64,000 nt of DNA. It comes from Emiliania huxleyi CCMP1516 (taxonomy: Eukaryota > Haptophyta > Isochrysidales > Noelaerhabdaceae). Below, in pieces: positions 41,399 through 52,770 of the stretch; position 1 is the first letter of the stretch, and each line of letters begins with the position of its first letter. Location of the stretch: NCBI RefSeq assembly GCF_000372725.1, contig NW_005198966.1:1107338-1171337 (forward strand), in the 5' to 3' direction. Under the pieces are notes generated by a model. The model did no database searches. It was given only the letters and a program-made list of their open reading frames with translations, and was not told the DNA's origin. The translations under genes and the position numbers were made by a program.

Positions 41399-44082
41399 AT
41401 GCCTAGCACCCCGCGCACTCCTCGGAACGGACTATCGCACAGTCGTTCCGATTCTGGCGGTGACTCGATTTGGTGTGGAATAAAGAGGCAGCTCTCCGCA
41501 GCGCAGCGTGTCTGGTCGGTCGGGGCAACTGACGGGGCAACGGGCGCACTGCCGGAGTATCTGGCCGCACTATTGGCGCAGCGAGAGCCAGTTACGCTTG
41601 AGCGGCGCATGGAGGAGAGCCACGACACTCCGCCGGGCACCTCTATCTGGCTGCCAGCCGGCGAAACGCTTCTTCGCGAGCTCCAGCTGCCGTTGACAGA
41701 GGTGAGCCATAGCGTGGATGCCATGTTGACGACATTGGTGCTTTACCCGTACCGCTGACCTGCCAGGCGTCCGTCCTCGACCTCGTCGCTGAACTGAGCG
41801 CCGGCGCGCTGCCGACACTGCAGTACGTGGCCCGCTTGCTGCGAGAGATTACGACCCTGCTGGCTCAGGCAAGGACGTCATCTTGCCCGCGACAATTGCC
41901 CGCCACACTAAAACGCGGCTCTCGCATTTTAGTTCCCAAACGTGCGGCGCTACCACGTGCCGACCGGCTGCGCCGTCACTGTCGTCGGCGACCTGCACGG
42001 CCAGTTCGGAGACCTGCTGCACATCTTTCGCAGCCAAGGCTTCCCGTCCGCCACGCGGCCGTACGTCTTCAATGGCGACTTTGTCGACCGCGGCCCGGCG
42101 AGCGTCGAGGTCGCCCTCACGCTGTTTGCCTTCCAGCTGCTGCTCCCGAACAGCGTCTTCCTCAACCGAGGCGCGTGTGGGGCGGGGTCCTCTTCCTTGC
42201 CACACTCGTGACGCGTCACGATACCTCCGCAGGCAACCACGAGGAGCGGTCCGTCCACTCGCAGTGCGGCTTCCAGGCCGAGTGCAACGCAAAGTACGGC
42301 CCGGATGACGGCGCCGCCGCGATCTCCGAGCCGCCTTCCCCGGGGAGTCTTCCTTGGAGGCTGCCTGGAACGGTCCTAGGCGCGACCGCCTACGAGCTCT
42401 TCTCCGAGGCCTTCGACCATCTTCCCCTCGCCACGATCCTCAACGACAAGGCGCGCGCTCGTCAGCCGCCGCCATTGTCACCCAATGACTTCCTCCCAAC
42501 TCTCTCCTCCCACCGCCACGCCGGGCCAGCCGCCCTCCCCTCCCTGGCAGGTGCTCGTCCTGCACGGCGGCGTGGACGACGAGATGACGCTCGAGCAGCT
42601 CGAGCGGCTGCCGCGCAAGGAGTACACCGTCAACCAGGCCCGACGCTTTCCCCTCACGCTTCGCTCGGATCGTGCCCCGCCACTCCCCCCAACCCCCTCT
42701 CCCCTCTCGCAGGCCAGTCTGCTCGGGTTTGGCCGTCCGGGCGGCCTAGTGCACCCTCACATGCGCGCGAAACTCGTCGCGATGGCGGCGCGGGAGAAGG
42801 AGTTGCGCCCGATCCACTCGGCCCTCTGGAATGACCCGGGCACCGAGCCCGGCGTCAAGCCGAACCCATACCGTGGCGGCGGGTGCCTCTTCGGCGCCGA
42901 CGTGGCCGCCGGCTTCCTCGAGCGGAGCGGGCTCGGGCTCATCCTCCGGTCGCACGAGGAGGTAGTTAATCCCTGCCGCTAGCTCTAGTCTTGCCGCCGC
43001 TTGCCACCCTCACACCACCTACCCGCCGCCCGCCCCAACCGCAGGTGCCGGAAGGCTTCCACTGGCCGTACGGGCCGGGGAGGCACCTCGCGACTGTCTT
43101 CTCCGCATCAAACTACGCGGGCAAGACGCTCAATAAAGGCGCGTATGCGCTGCTCGGCGCGGCGGGCTCGTGCCCCTCCGACCCGGCCTTGAACCCCCCG
43201 CCGATCGACGCCACGCCCGCCGCCGCGGCACTGCCAAGCGCCGACGAGGAGGAGGAGGAGGGAGCGACGGCGGAGCACCCGTTCGGAGGGTTGCGGTTCG
43301 TGTCCTTCGACGCGGATGAGCTGCCGCGGTTGCGCGTGGCGCAGCGGCAAGAATACCTCCTTGCCTCCACCATCTTGGTGCAGCGCGACGAGCTGCTAGC
43401 CGCTTACCAAGCGACCGCCTCTGTGCGTTGGCGGGCGGGACGGCGTCTAGATGTCTTGAGCGGCGTGCTCTGCCGTGAATAGGCGGCCGACCGGGGGGCG
43501 ACGGGCGAGCTGCCCGTCGATGTGTGGGAGGAGGAGACGCGGTGCGTGCTGCGCGCGCCGCCGATGCTGCTCCCGCCGATGCGCGGCTTCCTTCTCGGCC
43601 GGGACTGGGGTGGGTCGCCGACGGTTCGCTACCAGGCTTTCCTCCTCGGCCGCTTCCGCCTGGCGGTACCGCAGCTGGCGCCGCTGCTTCCGTATCGCGA
43701 CTACCTCGTGCTGATGCTCGCCAACCTCGACACCAAGCGGAGCGGCGCCGTCTCGTCGCGCCAGTTCGCTGCTGCGTGCCGCGCGCTGCACTTGCACTTT
43801 GGCGACGCCGCGGCGCTGTGCGCCAAGCCGGGCGAGGTGCTGGCTGCCATGGGGATTGGGTCTGGGCGGTCGAAGGAGGGGAGCGTCGCCATCCGGGGCG
43901 TGGCGGCGCAGCTGTGCGTGCTGGTGGCCGACTGCCCCGCGGGGGTAGGCGGCACCTCGCTGAGCGGCTTCCTCTCGCGGCTCTCGACGGACGAGGTCCT
44001 GCTCTCTCTGCTCGCGGCGCAGCCGCCGCCGCCAGAGACGCCGCGGGACGGCGAGCCGATGGAAGAGGAGGATGTTCACTAG
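41399..44082 (+). CDS. PPP-family Ser/Thr phosphatase, PPEF/RdgC-like with EF-hand-like tail
   Basis: Nine exons: 41399-41701, 41767-41868, 41933-42170, 42233-42310, 42380-42450, 42551-42637, 42713-42961, 43045-43422 and 43483-44082 (about 700 aa). The catalytic core has all PPP metal motifs: [12 protein letters not shown] (GDxHG), FNGDFVDRG (GDxxDRG), and, across a splice, [13 protein letters not shown] (GNHE). LVLHGGV, LILRSHE and [10 protein letters not shown] follow. The C-terminal region ([20 protein letters not shown]) is EF-hand-like, as in PPEF/RdgC. PPEF enzymes are Ca2+-regulated, so calcium control is inferred. Five introns are GC-AG (several fixed by the invariant RGNHE and NDK-VLVLHGG junctions). 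The last splice is the least certain; a GC donor at about 43399 is an alternative. Confidence 0.85.
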
Positions 44083-44545
44083 TCTCATTTCATCTTTGCA
44101 GACAGATACGAGATACTGCGCGGTCGTGCTTGGAAATCCTGCATGCACATGTGTAAGTGTTGTGACTTCTCGTGTTAAAAGAAAGAAAGAAGAAAAGCAG
44201 AGCGCCCCGCCCCCACCCCCACCCCACCCCACCCCACCCCGTGAGAGTGACGCTTCCCCGACAGCGGGATGTGGGAGAACGGCACCACGGGCCGTGAAAA
44301 AAGGCACATCGGCGGTTCGTAACGTATCGGGTGTTACTAATCTAGTGTAATTGCTCTCTCAAAGCGACAAATTTGATAAGCGGGTCAACAGTCCCGGTTC
44401 TGCAGGCATCTTCAAGCGCATCTCTTCGAGCGCCCCCTGCGGTTCTGAAAAGACCGAGAAAATTTTGCATTCGAAGGCAAGTGATTGCAGCTCTCGCCGG
44501 CTCGAGCCACGTTCATTGGTCACCGCCTAGCTCCGGAGCAACATC
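44083..44545. other. Intergenic with C-rich repeat
   Basis: Contains a (CCCCAC)n-like tract (44205-44241) next to AAAGAAAGAAAG (44177-44190), probably the remains of the retroposon tail family. No gene is seen. Confidence 0.5.
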
Positions 44546-44758
44546 ATGTCGGCTCCTCTCGGGCGGCGCAGCTCTGACACAAACGTTTCAACCTATTCAT
44601 ATTCAGGCGACTACGCTCGGCCCCAGCGCGAGGCTGGTGCTTGCCACCGCTTGAGGCGGCGCTTGCAGCACCACGCGCAGGCAATTTGTCTCCTGCTAGC
44701 CGCCGTCGCCGTGGCAGAGCGAATCTTTGCGGTCTCAGCTCACTTTGAACCCGTGTGA
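44546..44758 (+). CDS. Small possible membrane protein or first exon of the next gene
   Basis: A 70-codon frame ending in TGA at 44756-44758. It has a basic middle (REAGACHRLRRRLQHHAQ) and one hydrophobic segment (AICLLLAAVAVAERIFAVSA). The next frame, starting at 44765, is in the same phase, only 6 nt further on. A short intron removing the stop (candidate GT donor at about 44755) would join the two into one protein with several membrane segments. Otherwise it is an upstream small protein. I recognise no family. Confidence 0.35.
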   Translation: MSAPLGRRSSDTNVSTYSYSGDYARPQREAGACHRLRRRLQHHAQAICLLLAAVAVAERIFAVSAHFEPV

Positions 44759-44764
44759 ACCTTC

Positions 44765-45490
44765 ATGAGCTTCTCGGGAAGCACGGCATGCGTGTTCGCC
44801 GGCAGCCAGGCGTCGGCCAGTGCATCACGGACGCACCTTCGCCGCCTCCTCTTCGGCAGCCTAGCTTTCCCTCCGCTGTGCAGCGGGTGCGTCTTTTTCG
44901 TTCGCTGGCGAGCCGACGGCGGTGCCGATGACCTCTTGCGTTTAGTGACCGCCCTCGGGTATGGTGCTGCAACGCTCCGCATCCAAGCCACAAATCGCAT
45001 CTGGGGCGTCAAGGAGGTTGATAGCGTCCGATTGTGGCGTGTGATGCGACGGGTGATTCTCGCACGATGCATTGCTTTTGCGTGGGGGACCGTCGCCCTC
45101 TACCTCTTGCAGACTATTGCGCCGGAAGCGTGCAGATCACTTGACACGTATGTTCCAAGAGATTTGTCGCTTCCCGCCGCGCTCAGTGCTCTCCTCGGCA
45201 CTGCCACTGCCTATGCCGCTGCGACTGAGGGCACCCGGCGGCGCGTGTTGCGGCTGTGGCAGGTGCCGCTCTCCTCCCTCCTCCCACAGGACCTCGGCGA
45301 GCTTGCGCCGCTCCTCGAGCTCGACCGGAGGCGCCGGCAGTTTTCGAAAGCCTTCGTGGGCGGCGGGTCCGCTGTGGCCGGCGCAGACGCCACGACTCCC
45401 GCAGGGTTGCGGCGTACCACGGCAACGCGCGCACCGTTGCGCCGGCGCGGCGAGGGTTCGCTTCGCGATCCCCTCAACACATCTGTTTAG
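44765..45490 (+). CDS. Multi-pass membrane protein, unknown
   Basis: A 241-codon frame from an ATG at 44765. Hydrophobic stretches at about residues 28-47 (LLFGSLAFPPLCSGCVFFV), 95-115 (ILARCIAFAWGTVALYLLQT) and 135-152 (LPAALSALLGTATAYAAA) suggest three membrane helices, with a basic, Thr/Arg-rich C-terminal tail. No conserved family motif is recognised. It may continue from the frame just upstream (44546-44758). Codon use is GC-rich like its neighbours, which supports a real host gene. Confidence 0.5.
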   Translation: MSFSGSTACVFAGSQASASASRTHLRRLLFGSLAFPPLCSGCVFFVRWRADGGADDLLRLVTALGYGAATLRIQATNRIWGVKEVDSVRLWRVMRRVILARCIAFAWGTVALYLLQTIAPEACRSLDTYVPRDLSLPAALSALLGTATAYAAATEGTRRRVLRLWQVPLSSLLPQDLGELAPLLELDRRRRQFSKAFVGGGSAVAGADATTPAGLRRTTATRAPLRRRGEGSLRDPLNTSV

Positions 45491-45984
45491 ATGATTTGGG
45501 AGTGACCAATCTGTTAGGTAGGGGAGACCGCGCAGCGCGGTATTTAGTTGGGCGACCCAGCATCTAGAGAGAGCATGAAGAGAGAGGCGGCTAGGGCGAT
45601 CCAGAATATAGAGAGAGAGGAGCAGAGCTGAGAGGACCTGCCCACACCGTGAGAGGATCAGGAACAGGATGTGAAAAAATCTAAATTAAATATTCTTATC
45701 TTCTCCCTTGCCTCCGCGACGCTTCACGCCGCTCCTGAGGGACAGTCAGAGTCTCACCACGGATACGCATACGTCCGTGGGAGTGCCCCCCTCCCCCACC
45801 TGCCCTGCTTAAAAAAGGAATAGCATGCCCCGAGAACGGCGACATCTGGCGGGGGAACCAGGGAAGGAGGTTTGGCCTTTGTCTTTCTTTGTCCTCTCGG
45901 AGGAACATGTTCTCTCGGCGCCCATGGCCTTTCTTTCCGACTTAGCTCTTATGGGACCCCTAGGGTTCTGAGGGCCGGATTTTT
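45491..45984. other. Intergenic, purine-rich repeats
   Basis: Contains two imperfect copies of (gggcgacccagcatctagagagag)-like sequence (45550-45620). No gene is supported. Confidence 0.5.
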
Positions 45985-46440
45985 TAAGACCTTTTAAGAA
46001 ACGAGGAGATTTGGGGGCTGAAATTGCCATTTAAGAGATTGCAGGCACGGGGGGTCCCTCTTTTAAGACCGTTTAAGAATTTTGAAAATCGGCCTCACCG
46101 GCCATGCGTCGCTGGGTTCCGCGCCGTTTTCTCCAATACTGCCGTTATTAGGCACAAAACCGCCTCTGAAGACACATCTGTAAGTCTGGTGCACTGGCAG
46201 GAGCCATACTCGCATAGGGGGCGCGTGCTAGCTGACTGTAGCCAGCTTCCCGGCCTCCGGCGTCTACCGGGAGCCTCCCGCGCGGACCATCGACCTCGGG
46301 AGCTCTCCCGCACCGTTTAAGCCCGTTTAAGACCGCGTTTAAGGATTCGGCGGCCCAGCAGCTCTTAAAACCTGCCTAGGCAGGTTTTAAGCCGTTTAAG
46401 CTGCAGGCGCCCCAGGGCCCACCCTTTTAAGCCTAGGGGT
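45985..46440. repeat. Cluster of TTTAAG motifs
   Basis: At least 11 forward and 1 reverse TTTAAG-type hexamers (many as GTTTAAGCC or TTTTAAGACC) in about 455 bp of otherwise GC-rich DNA, in two groups (45985-46080 and 46313-46436). Includes the palindrome listed next. Confidence 0.8.
46364..46391. repeat. Perfect 28-bp palindrome
   Basis: Two 14-base halves (cttaaaacctgcct / aggcaggttttaag) are exact reverse complements with no loop, centred on CCTAGG, inside the TTTAAG cluster. Confidence 0.95.
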
Positions 46441-46715
46441 ACCCTAAGCTTTCCGAGGTTTCGTACGCTAATGACGTCCTCTCTTCTTTGTGTGCACCGT
46501 CTTTGGAGGAACAGAGGATATGAGGTGAGTCTGAGAGACTTTTCTTCTCAGACTCAGTTGTAGAGTATGTACATGCACACAGAGAGAGAGGGCGGGGGGC
46601 CATACTGCTTGACTGTACACGACTTTGGGGTATCCAAGTCCAAACTCACGTACTGTATTGACATGCTGTCACACTGACGCCGTGAGTCTAAAGTCTGAAA
46701 TTCCGGGTCGTTTGC

Positions 46716-49700
46716 TCAGTCCCCGCCGTCGCCCAAGCACACTCCCGTCTCCTGAGCCGCGATGGTGCGTCCCTCCGCCGCCTCTTCGTCCAATGCCCAA
46801 GGGCCCAGCACGCGAGTGGCCTTGTGAAGGCTGGCGGCACGGGCGAGGAGCGGTCCGAGCGAGTCGCGTGGCACGGTCACCATCCAGCCGCTCGCCTGCA
46901 GAGTCAAACCGCGCGACGCTTTGTGTCGGTCTAGTCGCAGACACGGTCGCGATGCGGCCCTCGCCTCTCTCGAGCGCGTGAGCCACACGAGAGCCCCTAC
47001 AGATGCGAGACAAGGCGGAGTGACGACACCGACGCGGGCTGCAAAAGTCGCGTGGCGCGCTCCTGCCGCCGCACGCTGCACTGCCGGCAACCGCGCACAC
47101 CTCCAGCGCTCGGCTACAACGCTGGGCTGGAGCAAAACGCAATTGGCTGGTCGGCGGCACGCGAGAGCCTCGACTAGGGCGAGGGCCGCCACCGCCGCCT
47201 CCGAGCAGCCGCCGTCGCGAGTCAGCGCCTCGAGCAGCGAGGGCGGCTGCGCCGGCGCGGCGAGCTCGCTCGCATCGCCGCCCTCGCCTGCCCAGCCGCC
47301 ATCGTCTGCGGGCGCGGCGAGCGCGACGATGAGGGCGGCTTCGGCCGCATCCGCCGCCGGGCACGCACAGAGCCACGCCGCTAGGCGCAGCAACGCCGCG
47401 GCGCCGCCGCCGTCGCCGCCGTCGGCCAAAGGAAGCGACGCAGCGGCCAGCGAGCCCGCGCCGGCGACGAGCAGAGGACGCGTGCTGACGGCAGCTCTCG
47501 CCTCCGACTCCGCTGACTCTCCGCCGTGCGCCCACTCGCGACTGCGGCCGTCCGCGTGCAGGGCGCGACAGAGAGCGAGCGACACCACGCCCGCCGCCTC
47601 CGCACTCGCCGACGCACTGCGGCCCGCCTTTGCGCCGCCATCGCCGTTGTCGCCCTCTCCGACGTCGCCATCACAGCCAACCCCTCCCTCGCCGCCACCC
47701 TCGCCGCGGCCGCGGCTCCCGTCCACGGCGAGTGCCCCGTGGACAAACGCGGCGGCGCGCGGCGCACGGCCCGCCCACGCACGCACGAGGGAGGCGACGG
47801 CGGTGCTCTTCGCCGCCGCGCTGCCTGCGCTGCGCACCGCTGCCCAGAGGTCGTCGCACGCGCTGCGGTGGCAGCCCAACCGGCCGGAGGCTTCGGCGCG
47901 GCGCACACGCAGCTTGACGTGCGACGGGGCGAACCGCAGGCCCGCGGACGCGCTCGCGCGCGCAGCCTCCCACGCCCCTAGCCGCAAGTGGACTGCGGCG
48001 GCGTTGGCGTGGAGAGTGGCCAGCAGGGAGGGCGAGCAGCGGGCGGCGGGCGGGTGCCGCAGCTCCGCGATCCCAGCCTCATACTGCTCCAGCGCCTCGC
48101 AAAGCATCGCGCGCGCGTCGGCGCTGCCTTGAACGCGGCCAGCCTCGACGAAGCTCTCGTTGCCTCTGAAGCGGCAAACCTCGGCCCGCGCCACCCGCCG
48201 CTTCGCCTCTGCTGCAGCCTCCTCCGCCACACCCGCCTCCGCCCACCTGGCCTCCTCTGCCACACCCGCCTCCGCCCGCGTAGCGTCCCGCCCGCCCATG
48301 GCCTCGCGCATCATGTCGGCCGTCGGCGCGGCGGGCGGAAGCTCATCGACTGTCGCCTGGTCGAGCGCATCGCCGCAGCCAGCGGCGAGACGCTCCGCGG
48401 CGCGCCGCACCTCGTCCTGGTGCGCACGCACCGCCTCCTCCTCCTTCTCGACCTTGGCGCCCAGAGCCGACAGGTCCTCAGCGCGCAGCGCCATCATCCC
48501 TTGCCGCCGCACCTGCGCCGCCGCGTCCGCCACCGCCGCAGCCCGCCCCGCTGCCTCCTCCTGCTCTCGGATCGCCGCCGCGGTCTCCTGCCCCGCCGCC
48601 GCCGCCTCCGCCTCGGCCGCGAGCCGCGCCGCCTCGTCCGCCGCCGCCGCCGCCTCCGCGTGCGTCTTGCCCGAGCAGATCGCGGCGGCAGCCGCCTCCT
48701 CGGCCGCCCCAATCGCCGCCTGAGGCGCCCCGGCTCGCCGCGCCGCCCCCGCCGCCATCCGCCCTGCGTGCCCCGACGCGGCCTTGCGCACTGCCGCCGC
48801 CGCCGCCGCGGCCGCCTCTTCCGGGGTGGGCGCGCCCTGCGAGGCGCGCAGTGCCTCGGCCGACGCCACCGCCATGGCTGCGTCCATCTTTGCGCCGAGC
48901 GAGACTGCCGCCTCTGCGGCGGCTGCAGCTGCCGCAACCGCCGCCGGAGGAGCGCCGCTCTCCTCGGCGAGACGCCGCGCGGTCGCGCCGGCCTCCGCGC
49001 CGGCCGAAGTAAGCGACGCCTATGGTATGCGACGCGGACGCGTGATGGGAACGTTCCGCGGTGCGGGAGCCGCGCCGCCCGCCACGGCAGAGAGCGCGCG
49101 CCTGCACAGCCTGCGCAGTATGCGCAGCGTCGGCTGGAGCGGCACCCGGCCCACCGCCCGCACTGACGCCGTGCTCCTCGCCGGCAGCGTCGGGCAGGCC
49201 TTGAGCGGCCAAAGCGCCGCCATCGCCGCCGCCGCCGCCGGCGGCGGCAGGGCCAAGCGATGCTGCAGCGGAGGGCGACGAGGGAGAGGCCGCGCCGGTG
49301 TCGTGAGCCGCGGCCTCCCCGCCCGCCGCTGCCGCGAGCACGCGCGCGAGCGCCGCGGAGGCGGCGCGGGTGGCGGGAGTCGGAGGCGAGCCGCTCTTGA
49401 CGCCGAGCGGCGACTCGACGAGGAGTGAGCGGCGGGCGGACGCCACGAGCGGAGGCGTGATGTCGACCCAACGACCAGTCGCATCGGCATTCCACCAGTG
49501 GCGGACGCCGACGAAGATGCGCTCCGCGCCCGACGGCTCGTCCCGCAGCCGCTCGAAGACGCAAAAGCCCCGCACGACGCTGGTCCCGACGGACGCCTCG
49601 GCGAGACGAGTCGCGTTCGCAAACGATCTCAGCGGAAGCGGCACGACTCCCGCGGCGGCAGCCGCAGTTAGCTCGGCGGCGGACGGCGGCTCCACCGCCC

Positions 49701-49908
49701 GGCAGCGGGAGCCGCGCAGGTGGGAGCCACCCAGCAGGCGCTTGAGTGGCGGGCATGAGCGGAACGAGTCGGGCCAGCCGTCTGGGAAGCCGAGCCGGAG
49801 AGGCGGCTGCGTGGGTGGACGCCAGAGCGACTCGCGCGTGGCAGCGTCGGCGCACTCGACGTCGGAGTCATCGCCGAGAAGCAGGCCGTCGGCGAGGCTG
49901 GCCGCCAT
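46716..49908 (-). CDS. TPR-containing protein with long Ala-rich coiled region
   Basis: Exons 49908-49102 and 49019-46716 joined in phase 0 by an 82-nt GC-AG intron (about 1,036 aa). The N-terminal 150 residues contain LRLGFPDGWPDSFRSCPPLK and RIFVGVRHWWNADATGRWVD, not assigned. After a Gly/Ala linker, exon 2 opens with about 200 residues of Ala/Glu/Arg helix (EAAAAADEAARLAAEAEAA), probably coiled coil. Then comes a TPR-type solenoid: CRFRGNESFVEAG...ALEQYEAGIAEL, LATLHANAAAVHLRLGAWEA, ASASAGLRFAPSHVKLRVRR. This triple resembles the TPR clamp of Hsp90 co-chaperones. The rest is helical, possibly armadillo-like (ALLRLAAWLCACPAADAAEA). The family is unknown; a chaperone-adaptor role is a guess. 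Confidence 0.6.
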
Positions 49909-50887
49909 GTCTGTCGCGCGTCGCGTGCGTCGCCGCGGCACCAGCGAGCCAGGTCGGTCCGCAAGTCGGCGTGTTCTTTCTTTTTCAGTGTATGTAGCTC
50001 CTCGTTCATTCCCGTAGGAGGCTCTGCTGACAGGGTTTGCGATGAGGAGCGACCCGTTTTTGAAAACAAAAAACAAATTCTCGAGGGGAAAATTTGTTTA
50101 AGGTCATTCACGGGTGTCCGCGGCCCACTGTGCCCGCTGGTAGGACAGTGATCGCCGCAAACCCTGAGAACGGGTCCTTCAGCCACCAAAGCGGGATCAC
50201 CCGAGAGCAGCTGAGCCTGCCTCTGGCCTCGCCTCCCTCTCCTTCAGGCATTCGTGGCATCCTATGGGTCGTCCAGAGTATCGACCTCTGGCTTGTCAGC
50301 CGCCCCACCGAGGGCACCATGAAGTACAGCGATCGCCATCTCGCTGGCCTCTTCGCAGGCCCCCCCGACCGCGTCGAACTCATCGGCGCGGGCTCTCTCG
50401 GCTACGGGACCGGCCCCAGCTTCGGCTGAGGGCTAACAAGCTGCCGAGCCCAAATCACTGTGAGAGTCGTGATTTCTTGTTGGTCTTTAAAAATCTCTCT
50501 CTCAAACCCTGTGGTCAGCTCCATATGATATATTTTTTGTAGGCATTCTCTCTCCCGTCTTAGGTATATTGTTGGTAGACAAGACTCAGAGCTCACACAG
50601 AATCACAGCGGGAGGAAAGCGGCGAGTCGCAATTCCAGGGGTCGTTGTGGCGGGCCACCCTGTCCAGAGAGGCATTCTCTCTCCCCGTAACACCAAAAAA
50701 CTACTATGTCTTGGAGTGAAAAGTAATCCGAGCAAGCACGCGGCCGCAGTGAATTAAAAGGGGCGGTTTTCCTCCTCTTGTCGTGTGTGAGAGAGGTACT
50801 CGAGTAACAGATTTGGCAGGGGTCGAGGGAGACTGACCGCCGTCGAGACTGACCGCCGCCGAGCCGCTTTCTACACACCGGAACCCG
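49909..50887. other. Intergenic between divergent genes
   Basis: Nearly 1 kb with no supported gene. Short frames (for example 50094-50429, which lacks an ATG start) have no recognised motif. Lower GC around 50480-50580 suggests promoter sequence. Confidence 0.45.
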
Positions 50888-51836
50888 ATGCTGCCTGACC
50901 TTCTCGACGATCTCATACGCGTCAGCATCGCCGCTCGGTTGCCGGATCTCGCTGATCTGTCGAGTCTGGCCGCGGCGAGCCGCCGCATGCGCGCCCTCCT
51001 TCTCACGCGCGTTCAGCGCGGCCACGCAGTTCACCGCACGTCGCTCGAGCGTCTCGCCGAGAACCTCAGGGCACTCGTGACAAGAGAGAACTTAACGACA
51101 TCACAATCACAGCTCGCCCATGCAGAGATCGCCGCGATCGCCGAGGCGCTGCGCGGCAACGGGGTGCTGACCAAGCTTAACCTCGCCCGCAAGAACATCC
51201 GTGACGAGGGCGCCACCGCGATCGCCGAGGCGCTGCGCGGCAACGGGGTGCTGAAAACCCTCTACCTACGCGAGAACCGCATCGGCCCCAAGGGCGGCGT
51301 CGCGATTGGCGAGGCGCGTTGCTCTCTCCTCCTCCTCTTGTGTCTCCGTTGCTCTCTTCTTCTTCTCTTCTAAATCCCTTGGGCTCCTCCCTGCCCTGGG
51401 GCTCTTTCTTCTGGAGCTCAAGAGATTCTGCAAGTGCTGCGGGTTATCGATAACAAAAAGCTCCTGGTGCTCTTTCTTCTGGCGCTCAAGAGATTCTGCA
51501 AGTGCTGCGGGATCGAGAAGGCCACGTTGCGTTGCCGCGTCGAACTCCCTACTGCGCGGCAACGCGGTGCTGAGAAACCTCAACCTCTACTACAACAACA
51601 TCGGCGACACGGGCGCCATCGCGATCGCTGAGGCTCTGCGAGGCAACGGGGTGCTGACCAACCTCGACCTCTTTCGCAACGTTATCGGCCCCGAGGGCGC
51701 CGTCGCGATCGCCGACGCCCTGAGCGCGAGGCAGCGTTGGAAGCGCATAACCGACAGGTGGGAGAAGGTATCTGGGAAGCTGCGAGGGGTAAGCCGTGCC
51801 GCTACCCGCACGGGAGAGTGCCGCAGTCACGGATAA
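50888..51836 (+). CDS. Leucine-rich-repeat protein (ribonuclease-inhibitor type) with F-box-like start
   Basis: The first exon (50888 to about 51315) begins with an F-box-like segment (MLPDLLDDLIRVSIAARLPD) and runs into 28-residue LRRs: AIAEALRGNGVLTKLNLARK and AIAEALRGNGVLKTLYLREN, ending at GGVAIGEA. The repeats resume from about 51550 (LLRGNAVLRNLNLYYNN, AIAEALRGNGVLTNLDLFRN) and end near 51730-51836. The intervening 230 bp reads as low-complexity Leu/Cys/Ser in this frame and carries a tandem duplication, so it is an intron or an insertion. GAG|GC at 51315 is the likely donor; I could not fix the acceptor in frame. Such RI-like LRR proteins (NLRC3 style) are protein-interaction modules. 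The last 30 codons overlap the antisense gene and are doubtful. Confidence 0.65.
51266..51583 (-). pseudogene. Antisense coding-like fragment within the LRR gene (doubtful)
   Basis: On the minus strand, 51330-51545 reads like genuine protein (FDAATQRGLLDPAALAESLE, QKKEHQELFVIDNPQHLQNL, EEKKKRATETQEEEE). This composition is far from the usual antisense noise. It coincides with the part of the LRR gene that is not LRR. It could be a captured fragment of another gene or chance. I know no matching family. Confidence 0.2.
51401..51511. repeat. 43-bp tandem-type duplication, period 68
   Basis: gctctttcttctggagctca...tgcggg (51401-51443) recurs at 51469-51511 with one mismatch, separated by 25 bp, inside the putative LRR intron. 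Confidence 0.9.
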
Positions 51837-52517
51837 CTCGGCGATGGTCAGGCTGACACCAGGCAGGCCGACGAAGCGGAGCTCATCGAAGCGTCGTGAG
51901 CCACCGAGGAGCATTGATGCCGGGACGTGCACCTCATTCCAGGGCGCGAGGGAGCTCTCGAAACGGGTGCACAATGGCACTTGAGGCGCCGGCAACTGAG
52001 TGGCGGCATCGAGCGCCGCCAGGCAAACATGCGCTTTGCATGGCCTCTCCCTGCTTTGAGACGGACCATGTATCGCGGACGTCGCCGCTGTACACGAGTA
52101 CTTGACCGAGAATCTCGCAGCGGACGGCAGCAGCACCAAGCGGCGGCTGCGTAGGATGAGCTCATCTCCATCGGACCGAAAAGATGTGCGCAACATGCGT
52201 GAGCACGCAGATGGCCGATCACTCGCGAGCAGCGAGTCGCGCTCGGTCGCGTTCCAATCCCATCCGTGGTGCAGGCTGCCGTCAAAGATTGCGAGGACAG
52301 CGATGCAGGCATCGGCCTTGACGGTAGCCATATACAAATACACACGTGCTGGGGCGAGGTGGCCGAGACAGTGCGAGCGGCGGCACCATCTGAGGTGCCT
52401 GCGATGCGCCCGCCGGCTGCCCCCTGTTTCCCGCATCCTTCTTTTTCGGCTGCGGTTGGCCGGCGGATTCACGCCGGCCAAGAGCGGGAGCGCCAGAGAG
52501 AAGACAAAAGGCAACAT
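51804..52517 (-). CDS. Secreted protein with a carbohydrate-binding-module-like end (boundaries approximate)
   Basis: Starts at the ATG at 52517 with a clear signal peptide (MLPFVFSLALPLLAGVNPPA). The frame is open to about 51549, but the part below about 51800 is antisense to the LRR gene and is probably not coding. An intron is likely between codons 20 and 65 (Arg-rich, unconserved block), before VKADACIAVLAIFDGSLHHG. The C-terminal region (LAPWNEVHVPASMLLGG, RRFDELRFVGLPGVSLTIAE) has the W...V.VP.s.l.....fd.l.f.G..gv...i..v pattern of beta-sandwich carbohydrate-binding modules found in expansin-like and cell-wall proteins. Convergent with the LRR gene. An extracellular or cell-wall role is inferred; the stop codon is unresolved. 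Confidence 0.45.
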
Positions 52518-52770
52518 GTAGCAAAGCTCTCTCTAACGCCGCGGCCAAAAGAGACCGCGGACCTTGAATTTCGGCGGCGCCGAAATTCACACAAGACTGT
52601 GAACACACCCACAGGACGCCGAGTACAAGACAATAGGAAGGGAGTGTACTCAGGCAGTCAGGGACGGGTGAGTTCAAGAACATACAAAGAGCACCTAAAG
52701 GAGCAAGGCCATACAGCTGTGAAGTGGTTTTCCACTCACTGACACCAGGCTATCAACGCCGGCGGTCGAC

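Noticed and set aside
50094-50429. Plus-strand frame of 111 codons in the 50-kb spacer
   Set aside because: Its first codon is TTG, it has no conserved motif and no leader; not supported as a gene.
51549-51800. Extension of the secreted CBM-like protein through the antisense of the LRR repeats
   Set aside because: This part simply mirrors the LRR codons; the true end of that gene is probably near 51800.
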